Positions 51,502-62,450 are shown, numbered from the stretch's first letter. The stretch is 64,000 nt of DNA from Morinoia aosen (GCA_030386875.1 CM059560.1:27088183-27152182); one strand, 5' to 3'. The notes: generated from the sequence alone by a model not told the origin. Translations and numbers: made by a program.

Positions 51502-52347
51502 GTTCTATTTTCACGAAGAGCAAATCAAAATTCACTTGGATCAATTCTATTTTTTACGAGGAGCAAATCAAAATTCACTTGGAGCAATTCTATTTTCACG
51601 AGGAGCAAATCAAAATTCACTTGGAGCAAATCTATTTCACGAGGAGCAAATCAAAATTCATTTGGAGCAATTCTATTTTCACGAAGAGCAAATCAAAATT
51701 CACTTGGAGCAATTATATTTTCACGAGGAGCAAATCAAATTTCACTTGGAGCAATTCTATTTTCACGAAGAGCAAATCAAAATTCACTTGGATCAATTCT
51801 ATTTTCACGAGGAGCAAATCAAAATTCACTTGGAGCAATTCTATTTTCACGAGGAGCAAATCAAAATTCACTTGGAGCAATTCTATTTTCACGAAGAGCA
51901 TATCAAAATTCACTTGGAGCAATTCTATTTTCACGAGGAGCAAATCAAAATTCACTTGGAGCAATTCTATTTTCACGAGGAGCAAATCAAAATTCACTTG
52001 GAGCAATTCTATTTTCACGAGGAGCAAATCAAAATTCACTTGGAGCAATTCTATTTTCACGAGGAGCAAATCAAAATTCACTTGGAGCAATTCTATTTTC
52101 ACGAGGAGCAAATCAAAATTCACTTGGAGCAATTCTATTTTCACGAGGAGCAAATCAAAATTCACTTGGAGCAATTCTATTTTCACGAGGAGCAAATCAA
52201 AATTCACTTGGAGCAATTTTATTTTCACGAGGAGCAAATCAAAATTCACTTGGAGCAATTCTATTTTCACGAGGAGCAAATCAAAATTCACTTGGAGCAA
52301 TTCTATTTTCACGAGGAGCAAATCAAAATTCATTTGGAGCAAATCAA
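51502..52347 (+). repeat. 42-bp minisatellite, right arm part 2, ~20 units
   Basis: This continues the array interrupted by the LTR-type element. Its first units (GTTCTATTTTCACGAAGAGC, then a GGATC unit) match the same succession at 45150-45230, so the interrupted reading resumes in register. The last ten or so units are almost uniform, and it closes with the arm border ending at 52364. Confidence 0.96.
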
Positions 52348-52364
52348 CTAGTAAATGGTATAGT

Positions 52365-52980
52365 GGCTCTAAAGTGGTGGTAGGGTGACTAGTGAACTAA
52401 ACATATCTGAGTGACTCATGCATGGGACTGATGACTCTATTTCTAGTAATCCTAAAACTCAATTAAAGAAAAGACAACGAGAGTGACGCACGGCATCTGT
52501 CTGAGCACTGGCGCCATGCATGGCCTTACCGCAGGCTACCTGAGCCGACTTCTAACAATCCTGATTAAGCTCAAAACTTTCGCAATAATATTACCGCTCA
52601 AATTTGCACAAAGATATTGCGTTGTACCTTCGACAACAGTATTGCAACCTAAACTTCAGCATCAATATTTCTACAAAACTTCAGTAACAATATTACGACC
52701 GAAACTTCTGCAATATCCCAATAGACATTTTTGAGACATAATTATGCTCTAAAGTTTTCAATTTTGACCAAATACAACTACTTTTTTATTTTAAGCATAA
52801 CAATTATACAATTTTGAAATACATTTCGATTCTTATATAAAGTGACGTGAATCACCCTCGAATTAATCCCGTTTAACTTTAAGAATTACTGCTAACTGCT
52901 GCAGCAGAATTGCACAGTTCGACAGGTGCAACCATGGCATCGGTGTTGCAGCATTGTTGCAACCATGTTGCACCATTTTT
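52365..52980. other. Flank of the element; no gene
   Basis: It begins with a scrap resembling the 27-bp minisatellite (GTGGTAGGGTGACTAGTG at about 52377). Between 52565 and 52710 AAACTTC and AATATT words recur loosely. At 52948-52974 a 27-bp stretch resembles 54426-54452 beyond the next array. Confidence 0.55.
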
Positions 52981-52982
52981 AA

Positions 52983-54402
52983 TGGTGGTTCAGCGATGGC
53001 AACATTTGTGATGGTGGTACAATGCTGGCAAAATTTGTGATGGTGGCACAATGCTGGCAACATTTGTGGTGGTGGTACAATGCTGGCAACATTTGTGGTG
53101 GGGGTATAATGCTGGCGACATTTGTGATGGTGGTACAATGCTGGCGACATTTGTGATGGTGGTACAATGTTGGCAACATTTGTGGTGGGGGTACAATGCT
53201 GGCAACATTTGTGATGATGGTACAATGCTGGCGACATTTGTGATGGTGGTACAATGCTGGCAACATTTGTGGTGGGGGTACAATGCTGGCAACATTTGTG
53301 GTGGGGGTATAATGCCTGCGACATTTGTGATGGTGGTACAATGCTGGCAACATTTGTGATGGTGGTGCAATGCTGGCAACATTTGTGATGGTGGTACAAT
53401 GCTGGCAACATTTGTGATGGTGGTGCAATGCTGGCAACATTTGTGATGGTGGTACAATGCTGGCAACATTTGTGATGGTGGTGCAATGCTGGCAACATTT
53501 GTGATGGTGGTACAATGCTGGCAACATTTGTGATGGTGGTACAATGCTGGCAACATTTGTGATGGTGGTACAATGCTGGCAACATTTGTGATGGTGGTAC
53601 AATGCTGGCAACATTTGTGATGGTGGTACAATGCTGGCAACATTTGTGATGGTGGTGCAATGCTGGCAACATTTGTGATGGTGGTACAATGCTGGCAACA
53701 TTTGTGATGGTGGTACAATGCTGGCAACATTTGTGATGGTGGTGCAATGCTGGCAACATTTGTGATCCATGGTGGTGCAATGCTGGCAACATTTGTGATG
53801 GTGGTACAATGCTGGCAACATTTGTGATGGTGGTGCAATGCTGGCAACATTTGTGATGGTGGTGCAATGCTGGCAACATTTGTGATCCATGGTGGTGCAA
53901 TGCTGGCAACATTTGTGATGGTGGTACAATGCTGGCAACATTTGTGATGGTGGTGCAATGCTGGCAACATTTGTGATGGTGGTGCAATGCTGGCAACATT
54001 TGTGATGGTGGTGCAATGCTGGCAACATTTGTGATGGTGGTACAATGCTGGCTTCATTTGTGATGGTGGTGCAATGCTGGCAACATTTGTGATCCATGGT
54101 GGTGCAATGCTGGCAACATTTGTGATGGTGACACAATGCTGGCAACATTTGTGATGGTGGTACAATGCTGGCAACATTTGTGATGGTGGTACAATGCTGG
54201 CAACATTTGTGATGGTGGTACAATGCTGGCAACATTTGTGATGGTGGTACAATGCTGGCAACATTTGTGATGGTGGTACAATGCTGGCAACATTTGTGAT
54301 GGTGGTACAATGCTGGCAACATTTGTGATGGTGGTACAATGCTGGCAACATTTGTGATGGTGGTACAATGCTGGCAACATTTGTGATGGTGGTACAATGC
54401 TG
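52983..54402. repeat. 29-bp minisatellite, ~49 copies
   Basis: The unit is GGCAACATTTGTGATGG then TGGTACAATGCT (29 bp). Left-side units are more varied (GGGGGTA, GCGACATT), while the centre and right are homogeneous. A TGATCCATGG insertion variant appears three times (about 53762, 53882, 54090). As 29 is not divisible by 3, each minus-strand frame cycles through all phases. None contains a stop, so three minus frames of 378 to 515 codons read the same His- and Cys-rich 29-residue repeat. They are not credible genes. Confidence 0.96.
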
Positions 54403-54700
54403 TTTACATTTTCCAAAAACCAGAAGCAGCATTGCTGCAACGTGGGTGCAGCAGCTATCAGGTTTTCTCGGGTGAAATATAGTATTTGTAGTAGTTTTCT
54501 TTATCATTTGTGTATAGGCCTTATTTTCTGTATGCATGCGGCATATCTCAAGTATCTTTTATTTCAGACAAAAATTATGTTTGAAATCACTACTCCTAAT
54601 CTTAAGGGTATGTTGACTGCATTGTTTGGTGGTCTGTATAATGGCAATCATTCATGTTCCTTTGTTGCAACAAGACGATGTTGTAAGTTGTAACAGCAGT
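54403..54700. other. Spacer between 29-bp array and mariner relic
   Basis: One 98-codon plus frame (54397-54693) without recognised domains. Nothing else was seen. Confidence 0.5.
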
Positions 54701-54701
54701 A

Positions 54702-55090
54702 TTTTATTGCTAAGACTTTGATCGCATGCATGAAAAGCATCCAAGGCTGGTAAATAGAGATGGGCCAATTTTGCTGCACGATAATGCTCGACCCCACACT
54801 CTTAACACGGTCGACAAGCTGCCAAATCTAAACTATGAAATTTTGCAACATCCTCCCTATTCTCCTGGTGTCTCTCCCATGAATTATCACTGGGTCGAGG
54901 GCTTCGAACTCTTTATTCACGATAAAACATACTTAAATAAAGTAGAGTTGAAGCATTTTAAAAATTTTTGCGTAAAAAGATGACAAGTTTTTAAAAAATG
55001 GAATATATGCTTTAGAAAAGAGTTCAGCGAAAGTCATCGAGAATGAAGGATCATATTTTGATTTAAATAAGCACTTTACAACAATTATTT
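54702..55090 (+). pseudogene. Mariner transposase, C-terminal half, broken
   Basis: The frame from about 54726 reads HEKHPRLVNRDGPILLHDNA then RPH..., and HPPYSPGVSPMNYH follows. These are the second catalytic Asp block (HDNARPH) and the third (usually SPxDYH) of mariner transposases (D,D34D). The third Asp is Asn here and the spacing from HDN is one residue short, so it could not be active. After a stop and a frame change the terminal motif NGIYALEK...KVIENEGSYFD follows (about 54999-55060). The N-terminal DNA-binding domain and first catalytic Asp are absent. No terminal inverted repeats were found. It lies about 300 bp right of the 29-bp array. Subfamily not assigned. Confidence 0.88.
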
Positions 55091-55209
55091 TCCTTCGTTT
55101 TGAAATACGACAACACAATAGTAGTGGCTATCACTCAGGCTGGTAACGAGTGGGATTCGGAATGCCTGCAGTCACTACGTGCATTTTTGCTTGTTGCCTC
55201 TCCTTGCGG

Positions 55210-55340
55210 GACGTGTGAGGACTGGGACGGTGCTGAGACGGTGCTGGGACGGTGCTGGGATGGTACTGGGACGGTGCTGGGACGGTGCTGGCACGGTACC
55301 GGGACGGTGCTGGGACGGTGCTGGCACGGTACTCAGTTGT
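55210..55340. repeat. 11-bp minisatellite (GACGGTGCTGG)
   Basis: About ten copies of GACGGTGCTGG with GATGGTACTGG and CACGGTACCGG variants. It is preceded by GCGGGACGTGTGAGGAC, which recurs almost unchanged before the related array at 59389. Confidence 0.9.
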
Positions 55341-56500
55341 GCGGTGTGGGAGGTAGAATATATACAGGATAGCGCGCAGTTAGGTCATTTCGTGCATTGT
55401 TACGTGGTCTATTGTCATCCGCTGCCATTTATGGGTCGGATGTCAAGCTTGAATTCAATGCACAATTACGATTACTGACGCTTGGCTTTTCTGATTTGCC
55501 AAGACTATTTTAGAGCACTATTTTTGCCTGATTTACAAAGTTTATTTGCCGAGAAATAAATTTGTCGCGATATCTGTGGAAATGACAAGCCTGCTCATCA
55601 TTGGGTTCGCGTAAATCGAACTTGTCATTCACGATGCCGGAATTTGATGACCACAATTCACTTTACGTTACCGCTGTAGAGTGAACTCCTGATCTGCTAT
55701 AATTTCGATTGAGTTAAAAGAACCAACACACACCGCAACGTGAAGCTTGAAATGAAAGCCAGCAAATGATCTCATAATCATAATTATAGTAATTCCATCC
55801 CTTTTGACATGAGTTTCACGTCTGTTAACGATCATTGTTAAAGGACGATACTTCCGGTATATCTCAGCAGCAGCGAGCGTGGAGCGCAAAATTTGTGCAT
55901 CACGTAAGCATGCGGAAGAGGCGCCACAATTCGATGCGTCCAGCGCTGGACAGCCACGCGCATACAGACGCGGCAGTCATCCCTCCGATGACAATTGCTC
56001 CTCATTACTGGCGAATTACTGGCGACATTGTGTGGATATTACGACCTCGAATGATCAGCGCTCGTTGCTGAGAGGAATGACCGCTCAACACGTTGAGCGC
56101 GATGGGTTAAAGTGAGAGAGTTAAACTGAAGTTCAATATTCAACTCAGAGTTAAAGACAGTTGTAGTAAGCAGTTTTTAAAATAGCAGGCATTCATTGGC
56201 TCGTGCTTTAATTTGATTTGATTAAGTATCTCTGAAAATTGAGTGTGTGACTATTGGTCGGTCAGCAGCGCTATGAAAATCCCCTCAGCGTACACCGGCT
56301 GCTCACGTCGCGGTTCAAGTGTTGAAGACGATCACGGAGACGGTGACTGAGATGTAACTTGGAGAGATTCTTGGAGCTGACGATGTTATAAGATAGGGAG
56401 ATGTCAGAGAGATGGGGGAGCTGTAATAGAGCCCAGACACGCGGCTGTGTTGCGTGGTTGGCTGTCGTGTGCAGGTTACAAGACGTGTTGTTATTATCAT
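55341..56500. other. No gene recognised
   Basis: Frames are at most 125 codons. The longest (56271-56648, minus) owes its length partly to the edge of the 18-bp array. Confidence 0.5.
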
Positions 56501-56504
56501 GTAT

Positions 56505-59318
56505 GTTGTTACCACCACACGGGTTGTTACCACCACAGGTGTAGTCAACACACGTAGTGCTATCACCACGAGTGTTGTTACCGCCACGCGTTTTGTTATC
56601 ACTTGTTACCTCTACAGGAATCATCACGACCATCTGCATTGTTGCCATCCCTCATGTTGTCACCACCAACGCTGTCACCATCAGCCGTGTTGTCACCACC
56701 ACCAACGCTGTCACCTCCACCACTGTTGTCACCCTCACCTGTGTTTTCACCACCACCCGTGTTGTCACCACCACCCGTGTTGTCACCACCACCCGTGTTG
56801 TCACCACCACCCGTGTTGTCACCACCACCCGTGTTGTCACCACCAGCCGTGTTGTCACCACCAGCCGTGTTGTCACCACCACCCGTGTTGTCACCACCAC
56901 CCGTGTTGTCACCACCACCAACGCTGTCACCTCCACCACTGTTGTCACCTTCACCTGTGTTTTCACCACCACCCGTGTTGTCACCACCACCCGTGTTGTC
57001 ACCACCAGCCATGTTGTCACCACCACCCATGTTGTCACCACCACCTGTGTTGTCACCACCAGCCATGTTTCCATCTTCCTGTTGTCACCACCAGCCGTGT
57101 TGTCACCACCAGCCGAGTTGTCACCACCAGCCATGTTGTCACCACCAGCCGTGTTGTCACTACCACCCGTGTTGTCACCACCAACCGTGTTGTCACCACC
57201 ACCTGTGTTGTCACCACCAGCCATGTTTCCATCTTCCTGTTGTCACCACCAGCCGTGTTGTCACCACCAGCCGTGTTGTCACCACCAGCCATGTTGTCAC
57301 CACCAGCCGTGTTGTCACCACCAGCCGTGTTGTCACCGCCAGCCATGTTGTCACCACCAGCCGTGTTGTCACTACCACCCGTGTTGTCACCACCAACCGT
57401 GTTGTCACCACCAGCCGTGTTGTTACCACCACCCCTGTTGTCACCACCAGCCGTGTTGTCGCCACCACCCGTGTTGTCACCACCAGCCGTGTTGTCACCA
57501 CCAGCCATGTTGTCACCACCAGCCGTGTTGTCACCACCAGCCATGTTGTCACCACCAGCCGTGTTGTCACTACCACCCGTGTTGTCACCACCACCCGTGT
57601 TGTCACCACCAGCCGTGTTGTCACCACCACCCCTGTTGTCACCACCACCCCTGTTGTCACCACCAGCGGTGTTGTCACCACCACCCGTGTTGTCACCACC
57701 AGCCATGTTGTCACCACCAGCCGTGTTGTCACCACCAGCCATATTGTCACCACCAGCCATGTTGTCACTACCACCCGTGTTGTCACCACCACCTGTGTTG
57801 TCACCACCAGCCGTGTTGTCACCAACACCCGTATTGTCACCACCAGCCCTGTTGTCACCACCAGCCGTGTTGTCACCACCACCTGTGTTGTCACCACCAC
57901 CCGTGTTGTTACCACCACCCGTGTTTTCACCACCACCCGTGTTGTCACCACCACCCGTGTTGTCACCACCACCCGTGTTGTCACCACCACCCGTGTTGTC
58001 ACTACCACCCGTGTTGTCACCACCACCTGTGTTGTTACCACGACCCGTGTTGTCACCACCACCTGTGTTGTCACCACCACCTGTGTTGTTACCACTACCC
58101 GTGTTGTTACCACCACCAGCACTGTCACCACAAGCGCTGTCACCACCAGCGCTGTCACCACCAGAGCTGTCATCACCAGCACTGTCACCACCACCAGCCG
58201 TGTTGTCACCACCACCCGTGTTGTTACCACCACCCGTGTTGTCACCACTACCTGTGTTGTCACCACCACCCGTGTTGTTACCACCACCTGTGTTGTCACC
58301 ACCAGCCGTGTGGTCACCACCACCTGTGTTGTCACCACCACCTGTGTTGTCACCACCAGCCATGTTGTCACCACCACCTGTGTTGTCACCAACACCTGTG
58401 TTGTCACCACCACCCGTGTTGTTACCACCACCTGTGTTGTCACCATCAGCCGTGTTGTCACCACCACCTGTGTTGTCACTATCACCCGTGTTGTTACCAC
58501 CACCCGTGTTGTCACCACCCCCTGTGTTGTCACCACCAGCCGTGTTGTCACCACCAGCCGTGTTATAACCACCAGCCGTGTTGTCACCACCAGCCGTGTT
58601 GTCACCACCACCCGTGTTGTCACCACCACCTGTGTTGTTACCACCACCCGTGTTGTTACAACCACCAGCGCTGTCACCACCAGCGCTGTCACCACCAGCA
58701 CTGTCACCACCACCAGCCCTGTTGTCACCACCAGCCGTGTTTTCACCACCAGCCGTGTTGTCACCACCAGCCGTGTTGTCACCACCACCCGTGTTGTCCC
58801 CACCACCCGTGTTGTCACCACCACCCGTGTTGTCACCACGACCCGTGTTGTTACCACCACCTGTGTTGTCACCACCACCCGTGTTGTCACCACCACCCGT
58901 GTTGTCACCACCACCCGTGTTGTCACCACCACCAGCGCTGTTGTCACCACCAGCCGTGTTGTCACCACCAGCCGTGTTGTCACCACCACCCGTGTTGTCA
59001 CCACCAGCCCTGTTGTCACCACCAGCCGTGTTGTCACCACCAGCCGTGTTGTCACCACCACCCGTGTCGTCACTACCACCCGTGTTGTCACCACCACCCG
59101 TGTTGTCACCACCAGCCGTGTTGTCACCACCACCCGTGTTGTCATCACCACCCGTGTTGTCACCACCACCCGTGTTGTCACCACCACCCGTGTTGTCACC
59201 ACCACCCGTGTTGTCACCACCACCAGTGTTGTCACCACCACCAGTACTGTCACCACCACCAGCACTGTCACCACCACCAGCACTGTCACCACCACCAGCG
59301 CTGTCACCACCACAGTTC
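56505..59318. repeat. 18-bp minisatellite, ~155 copies, open in several frames
   Basis: The unit is GTTGTCACCACCACCCGT (variants CCAGCCGT, CCACCTGT, CCAGCGCT). A 216-bp (12-unit) block recurs (ACGCTGTCACCTCC at 56705 and 56921), and a marker CCATGTTTCCATCTTCC at 57063 and 57221. Because 18 is six codons and the unit lacks stops, all plus frames and at least two minus frames are open for hundreds of codons. The longest runs 56603-59734 (1,043 codons, mostly VVTTTR). Simultaneous openness in frames of unrelated composition (VVTTTR, CCHHHP, VLSPPP, GGGDNT) argues that none is selected as protein. Confidence 0.97.
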
Positions 59319-59388
59319 CCACGCTATCAGAGCGCGGGAATTTCCCACGGAACTGCCGTGAGAGCGAGACGCGGCAACTGCTCTTCAC

Positions 59389-59660
59389 GGGACGTGTGGG
59401 GACTGAGACGGTGCTGGGACGGTGCTGGAGCGCTGGGTCGGTGATGGGACACTGGGACGGTTCTGGGACGCTGGAAAGGTCCTGGGACGGTGCTGGGAGG
59501 GTGGGACGGTTCTGGGATGCTGCTGGGACGGTGCTGGGATGGTGTTGGCATGCTGCTGGTACGGTACTGGTACTCTGGGATGGTGCAGGGATGCTGGGAC
59601 TGTGCTGGGAACGGGTTGAGACAGTGCTGGGCCGATATACGGGAGGCGCTGGGACTTCCG
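59389..59660. repeat. Degenerate 11-bp-type minisatellite (GGGACGGTGCT)
   Basis: GGGACGGTGCTG-like words recur with variable spacers across about 270 bp (GGGACACTGG, GGTTCTGGGATG and others). It starts with CGGGACGTGTGGGGACTGAG, the same lead-in as the cleaner array at 55210. Confidence 0.85.
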
Positions 59661-60194
59661 TAACCCCATATAATGGGACCTGCTGGGACCTGCTGCTATT
59701 TCGTCCCTCGCTATATGAGACCCGAGTTAATTAGTGGTAGGTGTAAGACGTAATTACAAAAAGGATTAATTAATATCCATCTATTAGGACAAGCTTTAAT
59801 CAACACCGGAGTTGGTTTAGAATTGGTTGACTAGCACATTTGGTGTTGCCAGTAATTACTCACGTAACACTCACGTCCTTCATAGATTGGCAATCAAGGC
59901 TTCAATTGTTACAATTGGGATCTCGTCTAATTGTCACCTGACGTTGGAATTATAACAATTGACTAAATTGTTACTTGAACAACCGATGGCTGCGAAGATA
60001 CAAGCTTTCACTTCGGCCGGTAATAGAGTTTTTTTTTATTTTGAGTTTACTTTCAATAACTCTATGCGGCTGTGCAGTCGATACTTTGGTGTAAGAGCCT
60101 GTCCCACTCATAAGTTTTTGGTGCATCAGCAAATGAGTTTCTGAAATCTCACGTTTATCCGTCAAAATCAGAGGCGTTGCTAAGAATGATCACG
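59661..60194. other. AT-rich DNA, no gene recognised
   Basis: Frames are under 65 codons. Nothing else was seen. Confidence 0.5.
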
Positions 60195-60439
60195 GAGGTG
60201 GCCATGGCTGCTATGGACTGTCAGGGTGGTTGTCATGGTTGCTATGGACTGTCAGGGTGGTTGTCATGGTTGCTATGGACTGTCAGGGTGGTTGCCATGG
60301 TTGCTATGGACTGTCAGGGTGGTTGCCATGGTTGCTATGGACTGTCAGGGTGGTTACCATGGTTTCTATGGACTGTCAGGGTAGTTGTTATGGTTGCTAT
60401 GGACTGTCAGCCTCAGGGTGGTTGCTATGGACTATCGTG
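60195..60439. repeat. 31-bp minisatellite, ~8 copies
   Basis: Unit GGTGGTTGTCATGGTTGCTA then TGGACTGTCAG; GACTGTCAG recurs at 60216, 60247 and 60278, 31 bp apart. The last unit is changed and partial. A plus frame rotates through the three phases (CHGCYGLSGWL, VAMVAMDCQGG and so on). Confidence 0.92.
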
Positions 60440-62335
60440 TCACATGCACATACGTCTCAAGGTGAATTCTTCTATTGGGTAGTTACAGCAAGGGACCGTC
60501 ACTGTAGTTATGCGATATTTCGTCAAATGACGGCTAAAACTACAACTTCTATATGGGTGGTTAATTACAGAGAATTACGTGCATGATATTTGCACTACTA
60601 TTAAGAGTAATTTAAAGAATCCTGGATTCGCTTAAGTTTCTAGCAACAATAAAAATCGGACAGAGCTTACCTCAGTAATACATCAACAAATTCTCTTCCA
60701 ATTAAACTAAACAGATAACTAAATATGCAGCCATCATGTGCTTGGTAATTAAAGACATGCGGCGAAATAATCATATAAATAAAATTATTCATTTAAAACC
60801 ATGTGAAGAACAAGCGCTCCAAACATTCTAAAGCTGTCATCAACTGCAGGAATAGATTCTTATACAAACAAATTTAATATCCGTACAGCTTTGTGTACTT
60901 ATACATGTATGACCACATACATTATACATTCTCGCCCAGCATTCAGATGTATAAAATCGTCTGTCAGCTCACACATTTATTGTATGGGTCTACTCCTTCT
61001 AAAGTATGTAATGTATAAAATAGTCGAATTAATTGTTGATGGACCATGATTTACGAGAGATGACCCTCTCGATACTCCGAGATGATAATCCGTTCTGCAG
61101 GTGGGCTGAGCACCAGTAGAGTTTCCTTACAAAACACTTAGAAAAAGTATTTCATATTTTCAGGTGGGATCCGAAATTGAACTTTTTAACACTGTTGAGG
61201 ACGACGAAGATTTGTTTTCACCTAAATTAGTAATATTTAAATATCAATGTATAGCCCTCAACAAAATTACTCGTCTTATTTCAAAATTTTCAGAACTCGG
61301 CTTGTATAATTTCACGATTTACTCAATTTCATTTCGGTCAAATTTAACATCTTTAGCAGCTTACAAGGATTCTCTATCAATGAAAGTGTTCTAATTTTCA
61401 GCGCTGAAGTGAAACTGTAAATATTCTACGTGAGAGTTTTTCTTCCTTTCAAAAAGTAAATCCTTCCCAATTATTTCTATTTGAACGTTACCATTGGACG
61501 AAAAACATTCCTAGCCAATGTACTCTCACCCTTAACATGACAATGAGGATGTATTCAAATGTTAGGGACTGTTCCACATTTCTTCCAATTGCAATGCTTT
61601 CAGACCGCTCAATCGTGGCTTCATCAGGTCACATGACATTACTACATAGCACTCATTGAATTTTCTATAAATTTCAGGCTAAAATTCATGTAACTAAATT
61701 TCAGTACAAGGATTTTTGGTAATCATGAAAAAAAGCCTCCGATGATATGGGTTTATCAAACTATTCACATTTTACTTGCGTCGACTCCCGGTACTATTTC
61801 CTGATGAGGCAGTGAAGCTTTCATTGACTTTATTTGTCAATTTTATTTTTAGATTCACGTTACGACAAGTATACTTTGTATATTGACTTTTCGTGCCTGG
61901 AGTTATCTGCACGTTATCACTTTGTTTGAAGTATTTTCAACGTTTTGTTCATGACCTGAATATCATCTTAAATTTCAAGCGTAATTGGTTTGCATTCAAC
62001 TGAACAAAAATTGTTTTTCAAAACGCATTTTGCTTCAAGTTTGGTTTAAATTTGCGAATGAAAAACATTCCTCGCTTGAGTATGCCTGCATCAATTCCCT
62101 TTTGCATGTTTTTTTCATCAATAAAGTCTATTCCATGAATTTATTAGCAGTCAAAGCTTCACACTGCATGAGCAGCTCATTCCCACAAGGCCTTGGGTCC
62201 GGCTTCCATGCAGTGACGATTTACGCCGATAAAATACCGACAACTTTCCTCGACACTTCCATTGGGCAGTGACCATAGCCAAGTTTGCTCTGCTTGTGTC
62301 TTGTTTAAATATTCGTCTTGGAGACCCAATTTGCT
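60440..62335. other. AT-rich DNA, no gene recognised
   Basis: Frames are at most 95 codons and unrecognised. No repeats or RNA genes were seen. Confidence 0.55.
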
Positions 62336-62339
62336 CAGT

Positions 62340-62450
62340 TGTAGCAGCGCGCTGCCCGCGGCGCGCAGGGACGGCGGTGGGTGGCGGTGCGGCGCTCGGC
62401 CACGTGACGGCGATCGCAGCCCTCCCGGTCCCGTGTGACCGAGTTGGTGG
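62340..62450. other. CpG-rich patch with a CACGTG site
   Basis: Very GC- and CpG-rich sequence includes GGCCACGTGACGG. It is sharply bounded by AT-rich DNA. It could be a small promoter-type island. Frames across it on both strands (up to 173 codons, minus, 62151-62672) match nothing I know. Confidence 0.4.

Larger units (their letters stand above)
41786..52364. mobile_element. Foldback-like element with an expanded repeat arm, hosting a nested LTR-type insertion
   Basis: The left end starts ACTATACCATTTAC and continues into about two 42-bp repeat units, read inverted. The right end finishes GTAAATGGTATAGT after the same 42-bp units in direct orientation. Over about 75 bp the two ends are near-perfect inverted copies. 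The inner edges match too: AATTGACAAAGAGC at 43611 against the complement of the sequence near 41890. So each arm is a 42-bp-repeat block with the same borders, about 2 units on the left and nearly 70 on the right. The loop (about 41895-43605) holds a DDE-transposase relic and a LINE 3' end. Foldback elements (Drosophila FB, Galileo) have arms made of tandem repeats. That family link is by architecture only. No clear short target duplication was seen; TA is compatible. Confidence 0.65.

Noticed and set aside
52979-54537. His- and Cys-rich minus frames of up to 515 codons that look zinc-finger-like
   Set aside because: The Cys/His pattern comes from a cycling 29-bp repeat. Spacing does not fit any zinc-finger class and all three frames give the same peptide.
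56603-59734. 1,043-codon VVTTTR frame, with 934- and 704-codon frames overlapping it
   Set aside because: Mutually exclusive repeat peptides in overlapping frames are explained by an 18-bp stop-free unit.
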